The notes under the pieces are model-generated. The model worked only from the letters and a program-made list of their open reading frames with translations. It was not told the DNA's origin and made no database searches. A stretch of DNA of 64,000 nucleotides from Glossina fuscipes (lineage: Eukaryota > Arthropoda > Insecta > Diptera > Glossinidae): NCBI RefSeq assembly GCF_014805625.2, contig NW_023998646.1, positions 1,201,885 to 1,265,884 on the forward strand, written 5' to 3'. Numbering within the stretch: the first letter of the stretch is position 1; each line of letters opens with the position of its first letter. The translations under genes and the position numbers were made by a program. This document shows, piece by piece, positions 39,501 to 50,529 of the stretch.

Positions 39501-42500
39501 TCAATCTGAATCCGTCGTGTTTAATTCGTAACGATCTAATAGTCTGGTTTGCAGAACATCCTTACGCCGACTGCTACTTAAACCTAAATTATTCACTTTC
39601 GTCTTTAGACTCTCTATCGTAAAACATAAAATTTCTTACGCGATCATCTCGTCGTGTGTTTCATAAGTATATGTACAACATATATATACTAAGTACAAAT
39701 ATAATTTATATATATATAAAATAATTATTAAATATTATTGTATATATTAAATATATTTATATATATATATATTACATTAATACAAAAATTAAAAAGAAAT
39801 CAAATTTTACAATTGAACTTAATAAATATTCTATGTGTAAAATCCAAATAATGACAGAATACCGTGGTATAGATTACAAGCATTGTTAAATATCTTCTTA
39901 CTAAAAAATTCTCTTTCATAGAAAAAATTTACTCGGGAAGATTTCTTAATTCACACAGATTTCAATTAGCAAATTTCTATAGTTTCACTCGCTCGAACGC
40001 TATTATAAGCTCAATCCCTGCTTCGCTCAAGCAACTTTAATTTGGCTTATATGTTTGTTGCTTCGTTTTTATTGTTATTCCAAGAATCATCACCTTCAAT
40101 ATCACTGGGGATTTTGGTATGCCTTCCAATCAGACTCAACTGTAATCAACCAGATTATTACACAATCTATCAATTATCAGTGTTAACGTGAAGACGCTTA
40201 CTCTCAGATGCTTACTCAGATGCCCGAAAAATTTATACATGCAACAGCTGTTAATAAACAAATATAGACGCGTTCCGTGAATTTCGAAAAAACAAACGCA
40301 CTTTTTAGTGAAAGGGATTTTATTTTAAAAGACAATTTTAAGTTGTTTAAATTAATTTCTCAAAAATTACTGACTAAAAAAATGAAAAAATTGAGAAAAA
40401 AGTTTATACAGTAAAGTCTTACAGTAGTTTAATGTATCCTTTCCACATATGTTTAAATTAAATTGCAGACAAGTAGCATTAACTTTATTCCTTGACAATA
40501 GAGGAGCAAAGGCAAGCTACTAATGGACCTGATGGAGCAACAAGTTTCCAAGACAGAAAAGCTAAGCATATGAATTTCCTTTTGTTAAGGTGGGCGTGAT
40601 CTCAACAGACCGCTGCAAAATTGGCATCGACAATTTCAAAACGTGTGCAGAAAAACAGATAAATTTACTAAGAGATGAACGATTAATGAACTCTATACTT
40701 TTTTTTTCGATTTGAAGACAGGAAAAATAAAAAAAAGGATTATGACACACTCAGTTAGTTTGGACTGTTAACGTTAATTATAAACCAATAAAAAAAGGAT
40801 AAGAAAAAATTTTTTAGAGGATACAAGTGTTGCATAAACTTTTGTTGAGTTCATAGCCTATAGAGAAATTATCAAATGTGATTACTGAGGTTGCTATTCT
40901 GAAATGCTATGCACAATGCGTTAAAGCACCTTCATTTAAAATTTTAAGTCGATAAGGTGCTTCTTGTCTAGTATTTCTCCTACTTACAAACACAGATAGT
41001 GCGATTATATAAAATGTAAAAAAAAAAAATAAATTATAACAGAATAAATGACAAGTTACAAGTTACCTGTGCATTTTAGAATAATCAAAGCGGCACATTG
41101 GTTCTATTAATATATGTTTGTTTTTGTGGAGGGCATATAATAAAATAATAAATGAATAATTAGACTACTCTTACTTTGAAAAGAGATGAATGAATTCCTT
41201 TACTTAAAACCGCAATGTTCCTGGGAAAAAAATTTTAGCGTATCATTGATTTAATTTAATCTCACACCCCTCTTTCACATAAATACGAAGAACGCTGTAC
41301 TTATTTCTACACAATTACTACACTTTTTTCTATATTAGGATAAAAAGACGTTCATTACACTCTAGCACAAGAAATGTTACACAACAAATATCACATAAGT
41401 TAACGTTAGAGTTAAATATGTTGAAAACGAAATAGATTTCGAAATTAACGGCTACGTATCAAAAGAGAGAAGGCATGTATATCCTTTCTGTGAACTTTGC
41501 AACCGTGAGCTCGGGTAATGAAAAAAGATTATCAGCGCAGCTGACATTGTCTTCAGTCGCTATTATCTTTGCAAAGGATGCGAACATACTCGATCCACCT
41601 TTTACATTTTTAAAACTAAGTTCTTCAAGAATTACACATATTTACACTGCCGTGCGATTAATTTAATACACGTAGTAATTATTTAATTTAACTAAAACCA
41701 ATGAAAAATTCTAAATAAAATATATTACCTTCTTATCGTCGTCAACAGGACATCAACTTTAGAAAGTCTTTGATCGTTAATAGCATTTTTATCAGATGTT
41801 ATTTTAATGAAAGTTATAGATTTATTTGTTAAGCAAACATGATAGTTTCCAAATAAACCCTTTTGCTCGGCTATGCCTTTTCTTTGAATGATTACTTGCC
41901 ATACGTAATCTGAAATTTAAAAATAGAATGAATTATCAATTTTTATATACAATATTTATAAGTAGCGCAGCAAATGAGCAAACTTTTGAAAAAAAAACAA
42001 ACTGAGAGTAATAGTAATGAGATCTCTTCTACTCCTTACTCCTTCATTTTCAACACATAATTCTAATTGCGTGGAATTAATTCGCTGCCATTTACATTGT
42101 ATAAGCGTTCATTGTACTAAAAAATAATAATATGTCAGATTAAGTCACAACAGGGTCAGAAGGCGGGACTTGTGTTGATGATGTTCTTCTGCTCTTTTCT
42201 AAACTGATTTTCTAAAGTTGTAGACTATAAATTCGGATCGACACTTTTATCTCTGCTTATAAGTTCTACTCAACTAGTCCTTTGGGTTTTAAGTTAACAT
42301 TCTGTTGCCAACTAGGCATCATTTCTCTATTTCACTTTTGTTGTGAAAGTTTGCATTTGGTTATTTATTTTAAAGCGGCAGATGCTCACATCAGACAAAA
42401 AGCCTATAATCTGTAAACAGATATCAATGGAAACTTTGAAGCAACTAACAAGACTTCTTGTTTGCCAGATAAATTAGAAAACAAAATTAAACCTGCCACA

Positions 42501-43138
42501 TATACGAAATATAGAACTGCTAATTACTACAACATTACCGATTCATCTAAAAGATCAACAACCGATCAACTAACAAGTTGCCGACAATAAAGTGTTCGAT
42601 ATCAAAAACTCTACTTAAAGGCAATCTGTTTAATTGCAAGTATGAGTAAATTAAATTATGAAGCCCTTAAAGTAATTATAAGTGGCGATCCACAAATCAT
42701 TAATTTACACTAGATGTCTTGCAGATGCTTTGCCCGCATCAGCTCAAAAATTTAATTATTTATTTACTCACCAAATTGAGGAAAATCCAAATCATTAGCA
42801 TATTTCCTCTGCAACGTTAACAAAGCGTTTAACCATTTGTTCATTTCTTCCTCTGTTTCTATTACAATTCCAAATCCTCCTTCTTTTGTAGAAAGAGCAA
42901 CGACAAAATCATATTTAGTGTCTAAACGTCTATTTATGTTAAAACAACTTTTGAGCCTAATAACTCGTTTTGCATTAAAACTAGATCTAAATTTTTTCTC
43001 ATTGTCATAATATTCAAGACGTGCAACATTATGCAAAGTTTCTTTATATAAAACAAAAAATTTTTTCCTCATCGTTTTTAACTTTTTATGATAACCGCAT
43101 AACAAAAGACCGTTTTCATCAATGCACTGCTTTGACAT
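30596..43138 (-). CDS. chico: insulin receptor substrate Chico
   Basis: Adaptor that couples the activated insulin receptor to PI3-kinase and controls growth. Eight coding exons, 43138-42772, 41909-41729, 35753-35628, 35233-35097, 34534-34306, 33062-32968, 32894-32693 and 31856-30596, close in frame to 865 residues (the Drosophila protein is longer, near 970). Exon 1 is a PH domain (GYHKKLKTMRKKFFVLY, FNINRRLDTKYDFVV). Exons 2-3 form the PTB domain (DYVWQVIIQRKG, MEIGRQSPIGPGEFWMETED). The Ser-rich middle holds PMRKRSSSA, RERCDSLPSRN and SESEESSISIDESDD. Two PI3K-binding YxxM sites are present, Tyr393 (YITMAP) and Tyr600 (YLEMKP). Later come RAYSVG, RAFSVGSRAKIPRCD, RMSDLMEIDFSQ, YYASLDL and YAKIDF. 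An acceptor TTTCAG lies just upstream of the start, so the first exon here follows a 5' UTR intron. Intron 2 is 6 kb and carries a Gypsy element; intron 7 carries a SINE. Confidence 0.94.
32086..32269 (+). mobile_element. tRNA-derived SINE, complete copy 2
   Basis: A 184-bp element in chico intron 7, antisense to the gene. It is flanked by a perfect 12-bp target-site duplication TAGTATGTTTCG at 32074-32085 and 32270-32281. The head has TCGCCGAGTAGGC as A box (about 32098-32110) and GGTTCAAATCT as B box (32142-32152), with CCGCCT at the start facing AAGTGCGG at the end of the tRNA-like part. The tail runs GCCGAAAGCCTTAGATGC, TAGTGCTTTAAGAC, TTAGAATTTATTCTCTGGC and ends in seven or so TAA units. 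It matches copy 1 almost throughout, which defines the full-length consensus of the family. Confidence 0.9.
36200..40400 (-). mobile_element. decayed Gypsy-type LTR retrotransposon in chico intron 2
   Basis: Lies in the same orientation as chico. Minus-strand translation, with many stops and frame changes, gives the Gypsy order: a zinc-knuckle-like KCGEK piece near 38950, reverse transcriptase near 38085-37750 (DYRKLND, GFFHVPG, MPFGIN, YIEDIV in place of the usual YxDD), a connection piece (HFRRFVYNYVIIAKSLSDML) near 37490, HVDALS near 37050, and integrase with IVSDRRAAITSNAFKEYC near 36620 and IERINK near 36490. The RNase H part between them is inverted (separate entry). A diverged repeat of about 100 bp at 36225-36330 and 40295-40390 (AAGACAATTTTA core) may be the LTR remnants. 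No intact protein remains; env was not identified. Confidence 0.78.
37110..37360 (+). repeat. inverted RNase H segment within the Gypsy element
   Basis: This stretch reads on the plus strand while all other pol parts of the element read on the minus strand. Plus-strand translation gives YGAVSLQKNPDDQQLHPVEY, MSRKASVIEEKYHLYEIL and TDCNGFVITIK, the core of a Gypsy RNase H. It sits exactly where the RNase H belongs, between the minus-strand connection piece (GDEAFGFQELKHPIVSTPK, ending near 37365) and the minus-strand HVDALS piece (starting near 37115). A simple local inversion explains the arrangement. Breakpoints are estimated to within about 15 bp. Confidence 0.7.
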
Positions 43139-43445
43139 AATTATCTGAAAGAAATTGAAATATATAAAAAATTTGTTAAAACAATTTTTAAAGTTTTTGA
43201 CTAAACTTTATTAAAACCTTAGACAACATATTATCCTTAACGAAAACATCACTTATTTGGCCAATTTACGCTCAGGGTTTCATATTTCAATCAAATTCAA
43301 CGTGTAAACCTATTATGATCATTCTTCTATTATACCTTCGTCTTCCCTCGATTGTACGCGCAAATAATTCATTCAATAATTTCAAACTTATGCGCGAAAG
43401 ATGGTTGTCATTCCATTCATAATTTTTCTTCGACGATTTTTACGC

Positions 43446-43740
43446 ACGAGACTTATAAAGAGCTGTTGAATGATTGAGAACGAATATGCGTTTATTTTTA
43501 AATGCCTACAATACAATACATGCAAAATTCTTGATAATTGTATACGCTCATTTTTTAAAGGCCTACAATACATGCAAAATTAATGAGAACGAATATGCGT
43601 TTATTTTCTAAAGGCATTCTCAATTGTATGGAATTTGTATACGGAAATTATTGAGTACGAATATACACATTAATCTCGCATCGATGAGACTTTTTTATAA
43701 AGAGCTGTTGAATGATTGAGAACGAATATGCGTTTATTTT
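43446..43740. repeat. local repeats sharing GAACGAATATGCGTTTATT
   Basis: The 19-mer GAACGAATATGCGTTTATT occurs at 43478, 43587 and 43720, and once more at 46046. Two of the copies share a longer context (ATAAAGAGCTGTTGAATGAT just upstream, near 43456 and 43697). A second motif, GCCTACAATACATGCAAAAT, recurs between them (near 43503 with a 5-bp insertion and near 43561). The pattern suggests a small rearranged tandem repeat or pieces of a short transposable element. No coding potential is supported. Confidence 0.75.
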
Positions 43741-46700
43741 AAGACTTTGAGCTTCGTTTTCAATAATATCACACACTGCTCAGATTTATTCCCTGCTTTG
43801 AGTGTTGAAAATGATCGTAAGATCGAATTATTTGTAGAAAGCTGAAATTAAGCATGAATTAGCTAAATAGAAAATGAAAATCCAAAATTTTCCAAATAAT
43901 TAAAACGGTCTATTTAGCCAACTAATTCCAGATACTTATTTTGCTTAGAAATTCTTTATGGAAGACTTCCACTTCAAACCGATTGTAAATAAATTCGCAG
44001 CCAATTATTTCTACGTCCGTAGCATTATAATAATAGCTGGAATAGCTTATTGTCATTTTCTATGATTTTGACAAACGAGAAGAGATAATTATATTGAAAT
44101 ATTTAAACTCCCTTAAAAAAGGTAGACTATTTTAAACAGGTTCACGGCGTTCAAGCCATTTCCGGATCAATCTATTATTAACACATAATCGAAAGCGTTA
44201 TTTTTCACAGTAAATATTTTATTCCAAAACTACTATGAAGCGGCATTTGTTAAAAGAACAAACGTTCTTCTGTGAGATCATATTAAGGGCGTAAAGTTCA
44301 AATTAACTCATGGATGTTAAATACATTGACTCGAAAGAAATTGAATCGAATAGAAAGTGTAAAAAATAAATGTATGAAAGGTATCTCTAAATTCTTAAAA
44401 CGCTCGTTTTTGGGTTTAGTACAAAAAACAAACTTGAACTGTTTTTTGTTCAGTAAATCAATGAGCTTCATTCTTTAAAAAAAGTGGAATTATTGCAAAT
44501 GTCCCTATTAAGAAATAAAATTAAATGAATTGAAATTATGATTCGCATCTAATACAAATCTATGTTTTTCCCCGTTTTAAAGTCACGCCCCTAAAAATCT
44601 GTAGTCGGTTATTTTGACACTTTTCAATTACCTCTCACAGTCAAAATAATTGAGGTTTGCATTCCTTCACACGACTGATGGGTCGGAAATGCGCATCACA
44701 CTAGGTAGTTTTTGCCACATTATTTACATTCATTTACTTTTCCGAATATCATTAATTTGCAACGAGTTTCAACAACCTTCTAGTTTCAATCAACACAGAC
44801 AAATTATTTATATTTCCAGGATATACATAAATGAACGCATTGAACATTATTGAAATAAAAATTTTGAAATGTTTAAATTTAATACGCAATATATCAAAAA
44901 ACAAAAAAAAAACAATCGTACGAGAATACTGACTGAAGCTCGTGAACCCATGAACGTTTTTCTGTATTCACACTTTTTAACCAAATATGTTATTAAATAC
45001 ATAAATTTTATTATTTTTATATTTACTCATCTTTTCCGTCGTACCTTTTTGGTAATTTCAATTAGAAATTTTTGTTTGTTATGATTACTAGTTTTTCTAT
45101 CTTTTTTTAGAATATGTTTTACATTTCATTACACATATTATTGCCATTAGCTATAAATATCCTCATTTTAAGGAAATTTGTTTACCCAACCTAGCGGCAA
45201 CTTTGAGAAGATAACCAACGTTGTGAGTCGATAGATATATTAAAATGTGAATCTATCTCAAGTCCTTCTGAGTATTGCATACTTCCACGTAAACTTCATA
45301 TGCCCTTGTATTACGACTTGTGTGATGTAAAGAGTGGTAGTTTACCAGAAAAGCTATGCAAAACACATGCAGAAAAGTTCTAGTATTTAATCTAAATCTT
45401 TGGAATTTAGGATATTTCACTCGTTTTTCCCTAGAAAAAGTTCAAACGTTGTATCCAAGTTCGATTTTAATATACCTTACATCATCCCGATTAATTCCCC
45501 TTTTTATTTACCTTCCCCATAAAATACCAAAAATTATATTCTGCCATGAAATCCACCTCGATTCACAGTCATCTGAGAGTAATGAAATAATAAAATAAAT
45601 GAAAGGTGAGAGACGATGGGCAAATTTTCGTATATATCGCACAAGGATTTTGTTTTAGAATTAATCATGTAATATTTTAAATTCTTTTATTTTGTTATCT
45701 TGAGCTATTGTTGCGAAGCCAGAAAATTTTTTCTTTTTTTTCGTGTGGCGAAATTACAGTATACATATAATATCCTCTTCGGAATGTTATATTCTTTGAG
45801 CGTAAAAATTTGAAACGTAGGATGGTAATCACGTAGCTGAATAAAATCAGTTATTTTGCTTAGTGTCCAATTCGCATGTGGGTAATTCGAAAATTTTTCG
45901 GATAAAAAAAATATCGTAAATATGTTGTGTTTCAGTTTCTCTAACTTAAAGAGGTATAAATTATAGAGCGTAAATTTGATAATTCATGCGCTATTAAAAG
46001 CAATATCAAATCCTTTGGTGTTGGAATTTGTATACAAATGATTGAGAACGAATATGCGTTTATTCCCTAAAAAATTTATTGTACGACCAGAAAAATTTAT
46101 TGGTGTTGGATTTGGATTGTTTAGTTCATTTAAAAAAAGATAATCTTCGCCGCTGATGCATCATGATTTTTTGCACATATCTTCTATCTATGCACTTGGT
46201 ACAGAGTTTAAAAATTACGCATATCGTTGAGAAACAGAGCATAATATCAATTAGAAATTACCTAGAAGAAGCTGAGGCTTTTAAAACTTTTAAAACGTAC
46301 TAGTGGATTATTTTCCCTCTCTCTTGAACAATTATTGGTTTTGCGATTTTTCATTTGAACTTTGTAGTAGATATTTGAACGATTTTAATGAAAAGATTTT
46401 CTCGAATATGGCGAAAATAGAATGTGTATTCCCTAGTAGTACAAAACAGTAAAATAAATTTTTTTGTTTGGACTATGGACAAGCATTTATTTTTTGTCAA
46501 GCGAAAAAACCCAATATTAATGGGACTTACTGAATAGTAAATCAAAGAGAGAGTTAACGAATATTTTAGTATTAAATCGCAAGAATTGATATTTTGTTTT
46601 TTTAAACACGTATTCAACGTTTTGTCTGCCTGTAATCAGCAATCACCGACTACAAATAGCTTCATAAAGGATAAATTTTTAAATATCAACCGAAGTAAGC

Positions 46701-47059
46701 AACGTTCCCATGAAAATTGTTAATATTTTTATTTTAATCTAAAGTACGTTGGAAACGCCCATCTACACAAAGCATCAATTTTTAAATATCAACCGAAGTA
46801 CGCAGCGTTCTAATGAGAATTGATATTTTTATTTTAATTTTATATTTATTGAACGAATGCTTGAAACATTGATGCAACATTAATGTTAGCTTTATTTTTA
46901 ACGTAAACCTAAAGAAAGAACGCTAATAGTCGTACGCTCTAAGCGGCCTATTGAAGCGCCAATTTCGAAGAATCGAACGTCTACGTCAACCTGTTACTGC
47001 ATCTCTTAGCTTTTCGGAGCCACATATGCTTGCTTACATTCTCAACTAAAGAGGCCACA

Positions 47060-47172
47060 TTTTCAGCTAACACCAAAAAAACTTGCACCAAAAAAACCAA
47101 CGCCAAAAAAATCTATACCAAAAAAAACTATACCAAAAAACCTACACCCAAAAAACTTACGCCAAAAACATG
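47060..47172 (+). repeat. short-period tandem repeat, CCAAAAAAA-type
   Basis: About eight units of a 12-17 bp motif with the common part ACACCAAAAAAACTTAC, varied in A-run length and in the bases between. It reads as Lys/Thr/Pro-rich peptide in one frame (TKKTNAKKIYTKK), but this is a by-product of the repeat and not evidence of a gene. A minisatellite is the simplest explanation. Confidence 0.75.
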
Positions 47173-47875
47173 TAAGAAAAATTCTTCTGATTTTTGGTTG
47201 AAAACTAATATGGCCGAACGAGTAAGACCTTGATCAAACTTATGTCTTGATTATTGCGTTGGAAACCACAAAGATTTTTGCGAAGCATCTCGACTTTCAC
47301 TAGTTTTGTAGTGAATTGCACCTATTTCAATCCGTTATCTGAAAAATCTAGTAATTTCTCTTTGTCAAATGCCTTTGGGGTTGTAAGTTGCCTTTTAAAG
47401 TTAATATTATCAAGCCGTTGATGTGCAGTAGAATGGTGTAGCATAGTCAAGCGAAAAAAGAGATACTGCACTCTTCCAAAGTCCTGAATTCTAAGTTTGC
47501 AATGTTCCTGTCCAATATCGCATAAAGCGTCTGTAAAATATATCGACGAAATTCGAAGCCCAATTGTAATGAATCGCTAAACAATTCATAATTATTTCCT
47601 ATTCTATTTTTGAAATTTTATTTCTTAAGAAGCTCGATTTAAAGCATTCCAACTTAATGTCCAATAGAAACGAGCTAATAATCACTTACTCACACTAACT
47701 TCTAAATAAATACCGCGAATGTCTGTTCATTATATATTCGATTTTTTTTTAACAATCAATTTAAATGAATAATAAAATATAACAAGAAAACAAGTAAATG
47801 AAATTAATGTCGTGGTATTGCAAAAGATCAGAAGATGTATATAGTAAACTACAGCTACGCATTAATAGTCTTATA

Positions 47876-48045
47876 GTAATATGTTTTTCAATCGAATTTC
47901 CATACCTCCCTTTGATTTCATATGTTTTTCATTCAAATTTCCATACCTCCTTTTGAATTGTAAACAATTTCATATGTTTTTGAATCGAAATTCCATATTT
48001 CCCTTTGACTTCATATGTTTTTTTAATGACCTCGATTTCCCATTT
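47876..48045 (+). repeat. imperfect tandem repeat, ATATGTTTTTCAATCGAATT-type
   Basis: Three to four units of roughly 40-65 bp built from CATATGTTTTT, an AATCGAAATTCCATA-like part and CCTCCCTTTGA. Unit starts are near 47880, 47921, 47971 and 48010. Unit lengths differ because one carries an extra TTGTAAACAATTTCATATG. AT-rich with no coding signal. Confidence 0.75.
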
Positions 48046-48487
48046 TAACACAATAATGCTCTAGTTCTCCACATTTTAACATAATCGAAACATACAATTT
48101 ATTGAAAGCAACTCTGTGCTCTCTATTCTCAACATATGGTACTTTTTTTTTTAACCATGTAAAGGGAAAAATCAGGGAACGGTTTTTAGTGAAAAATTAA
48201 AGCCATTTTGCAAGTACACGAAGAAGTTATAAATAAAAAAAGGAAATTTTAGTTTAAAGATTCTCTAGCGGCAGTGTCACGTGTGCTCTGTTATCTAACA
48301 GAATTGAATCCCTTTTGTCGGTTAAGCTGGACATTTAACATAGCTGATTGGCGTGAACATTTAAGTTGTTAAGTTGGGCTTTTAACCATTTATTTATTAT
48401 AAGCGACTCTGTGCGTTGCCTTTCAACAGGGAATTTAGCGAGGGCTTTGTTTAAAAATTATGACGGTTTAATTTTAGGCTAACTTGT

Positions 48488-48604
48488 AAAATTATTATTA
48501 TTATTATTATAAATTTAGCCAGAGACTAAATTATTTTCTCTTACAGCGCTTGGATCAAAAAAAAATCTACCGCACTTGAGATTTGAACCCACGACATTGA
48601 GTTA
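48488..48604 (-). mobile_element. truncated, internally deleted SINE
   Basis: Minus-strand reading keeps the 3' half of the tRNA-like head (the B box GGTTCAAATCT region followed by CAAGTGCGGTAG), then a damaged middle, then TTTAGTCTCTGGCTAAAT and the (TAA)n tail. The A box part is missing and the GCCGAAAGCC part of the tail is lost. It therefore belongs to the SINE family and not to the LINE. Confidence 0.75.
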
Positions 48605-49510
48605 AAATTTCGCGTCAAAAAAGTGGAGGTTCCAGTTTTGTATATGTTCAATTATTACACACATTTAATATATATTTTGTTATTGAAAACTTAAGTTTAA
48701 AATTAAACGCTCATACCATATATTTTTTTTATAACGAGGTACGTAATATAATAGGAGAAGCAAATGATAAATTAAATTCATATATGTATACATATATACT
48801 CTTAGCATAGAAACGATTTTCCTTTATATACGGAGGCTATTGAAAAACTGGAGGTTTTTGTTACTTAAATCTGTTGTTGGAAGTAAAATAAAAATATTGT
48901 TGCTTTTCTTTCTTTTTGTAACTTTATTGAAAATAAAATGATTCATTGAATTTGATTGATTGTGAATTGACGACACTCTGCGAAGCCGGTAAAGAAGTTA
49001 ACGGGAGGGTGCTTTGAGATAATACCAACTTTGTCAGATTTTCTCTTTGTTTTGGTGTCATTGCTTGATTTTTCGCATTTACTTGCCCTCCTTCCGATTG
49101 ATATGGCCGTACGAACTTTTAGCCACCATATCCAATAATTTATCATCATCTTGGAATAGTTCGGTGAGCAAGTCCGTCTTTGGTAAAGTTTTTTGAGTGC
49201 TTATTCATTCCTCCTTTGAAAACTCACTGAAAATGATTTCAGTTTCCGGCACATTAATCTCTACTTCCGACTTTTCTTCAGCTAGTGTTGGTCAAGAACA
49301 AGTTTTCCGTAGAAATAGCTGAATGGTACATGCATAAAAACCTTTAATGGGAACCATAAGATGAAGATAACATATACCCTTTTTCGCTCTCCGTATTCTT
49401 CTTCAAATAGTTATATAGTTATATATATACTCATACTCAGCTTCAACTACGGTCTCCTAAGAATACTCGTTCAAAATGCAAAATGAAGATAAAAACGTTA
49501 AAGAGTATAC

Positions 49511-50471
49511 CTGTACTTCTTTAGTTAATTCAACTTCTTCTTCCGACACTTCTTTTGTCCGTACTAACATCGTACTCCATCTCAAGCCCGGATAGAGTCG
49601 GTATAAAGAAAGGGGCCAGCTTGATAACGTTTGGTGGACATTTAGGTCTGTTATGTCTCTTAATGATGTCCAAATCGAATAGATTTTGCCATTTCAGCGC
49701 AGGCAGATTAGAGACAGAAATTGTATTCTTCGACAACTGCTGCGGTGTAAGGTACACAAAGTCGATTTGTTCCAAATTCTCTTCTTGGTTAGATATAAGA
49801 TCATGTGCATTTACGGCCTTGTCCACTTTTGTCGTTTCGATACCTAGATTCGATGGATCTTCGACCAAGGGAGCACCGAAACGGGGGTTAGTAGAATGCA
49901 ATGGTACTCGGTTAAAGAGCGTTCTGTTTGCCCACAAATAAATTCCCAAATAACCGACATGCGCAGTAGCTAAGAAATCGCCGGTTGGTGACATGGTGAT
50001 TGATACACAAGGTTTCTCTACACGAAACTGATCAATCATATATGAGGAAGGCAGGTCCCACACCTTAATAGTTGCATCCATTGAAGCTGAAATAATCCAA
50101 CGACTATCGGGACTAAAAGTCAAATCATTTAGTTTGGCGCTATGACCTTCAAATTTGCGTATGATTCCTTTGGTATCTAAATCAATTACTAAAATTGTGT
50201 AGTTATTTAACGCTACGGCAATGATGGAACTGTCGCGGTGTGAGCGCATAAACGCAATACCTTCCAGCAATCGCATCGTCCTCCAAGGTTCTTTAACTGT
50301 GAGTAGATAATACAGTTATTGGTTTATATTTAAAAATATTTGTTACCTTTTTCTCTAAAATGCCAGAAGTTTAGCAAACCACTACTGCAGCCAGACACCA
50401 ACATTTGATTGAGATTATCAACAACTAATCCACGAACAGCAGCTTTGTGGCCTGGATTACCGTAGCTACCT
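49511..50471 (-). pseudogene. Utp21: partial Utp21/WDR36 (small-subunit processome WD-repeat protein)
   Basis: Utp21 is a WD-repeat component of the U3 snoRNP needed for 18S rRNA processing. Two exons are visible: 50471-50347 (YGNPGHKAAVRGLVVDNLNQ, GLLNFWHF) and 50296-49511 or shorter (joined in phase 1, VKEPWRTMRLLEGIAFM). They carry late WD repeats (GHSAKLNDLTFSPDSRWIIS, DATIKVWDLPSS), the signature MSPTGDFLATAHVGYLGIYL, and DIIKRHNRPKCPPNVIKLAP then FFIPTLSGLEMEYDV. After that the frame meets a stop at 49530. A coding-like continuation (KEVSEEEVELTKEVQ) lies one base out of frame, or the exon may end at a GTTAGT donor. Neither the first WD repeats nor the C-terminal Utp21 domain is found. 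It may be a partial duplicate, a real gene broken by misassembly at the nearby N gap, or a decayed copy. Confidence 0.72.
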
Positions 50472-50519
50472 CTATATAATCTTTTTTATATAAATGTATC
50501 AAAAAAATGCATTCATCTC

Positions 50520-50529
50520 NNNNNNNNNN
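50520..50529. other. assembly gap (10 N)
   Basis: Ten unknown bases. The sequence ends with ATTCATCTC on the left and resumes with TTCATCTCCC on the right, so the two sides share TTCATCTC. The gap may be a missed overlap rather than missing sequence. It lies just upstream of the Utp21 exons and may explain their truncation. Confidence 0.98.

Larger units (their letters stand above)
43139..49510. other. gene-poor region with local repeats
   Basis: About 6.4 kb upstream of chico with no recognised complete gene. The first part should hold the chico promoter and 5' UTR exon, but I cannot place them. It contains several repeat groups listed separately (43.45-43.74, 47.06-47.17, 47.88-48.04, 48.49-48.60 kb) and a coding-like but interrupted minus-strand stretch at 48.95-49.30 kb. 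Confidence 0.4.
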
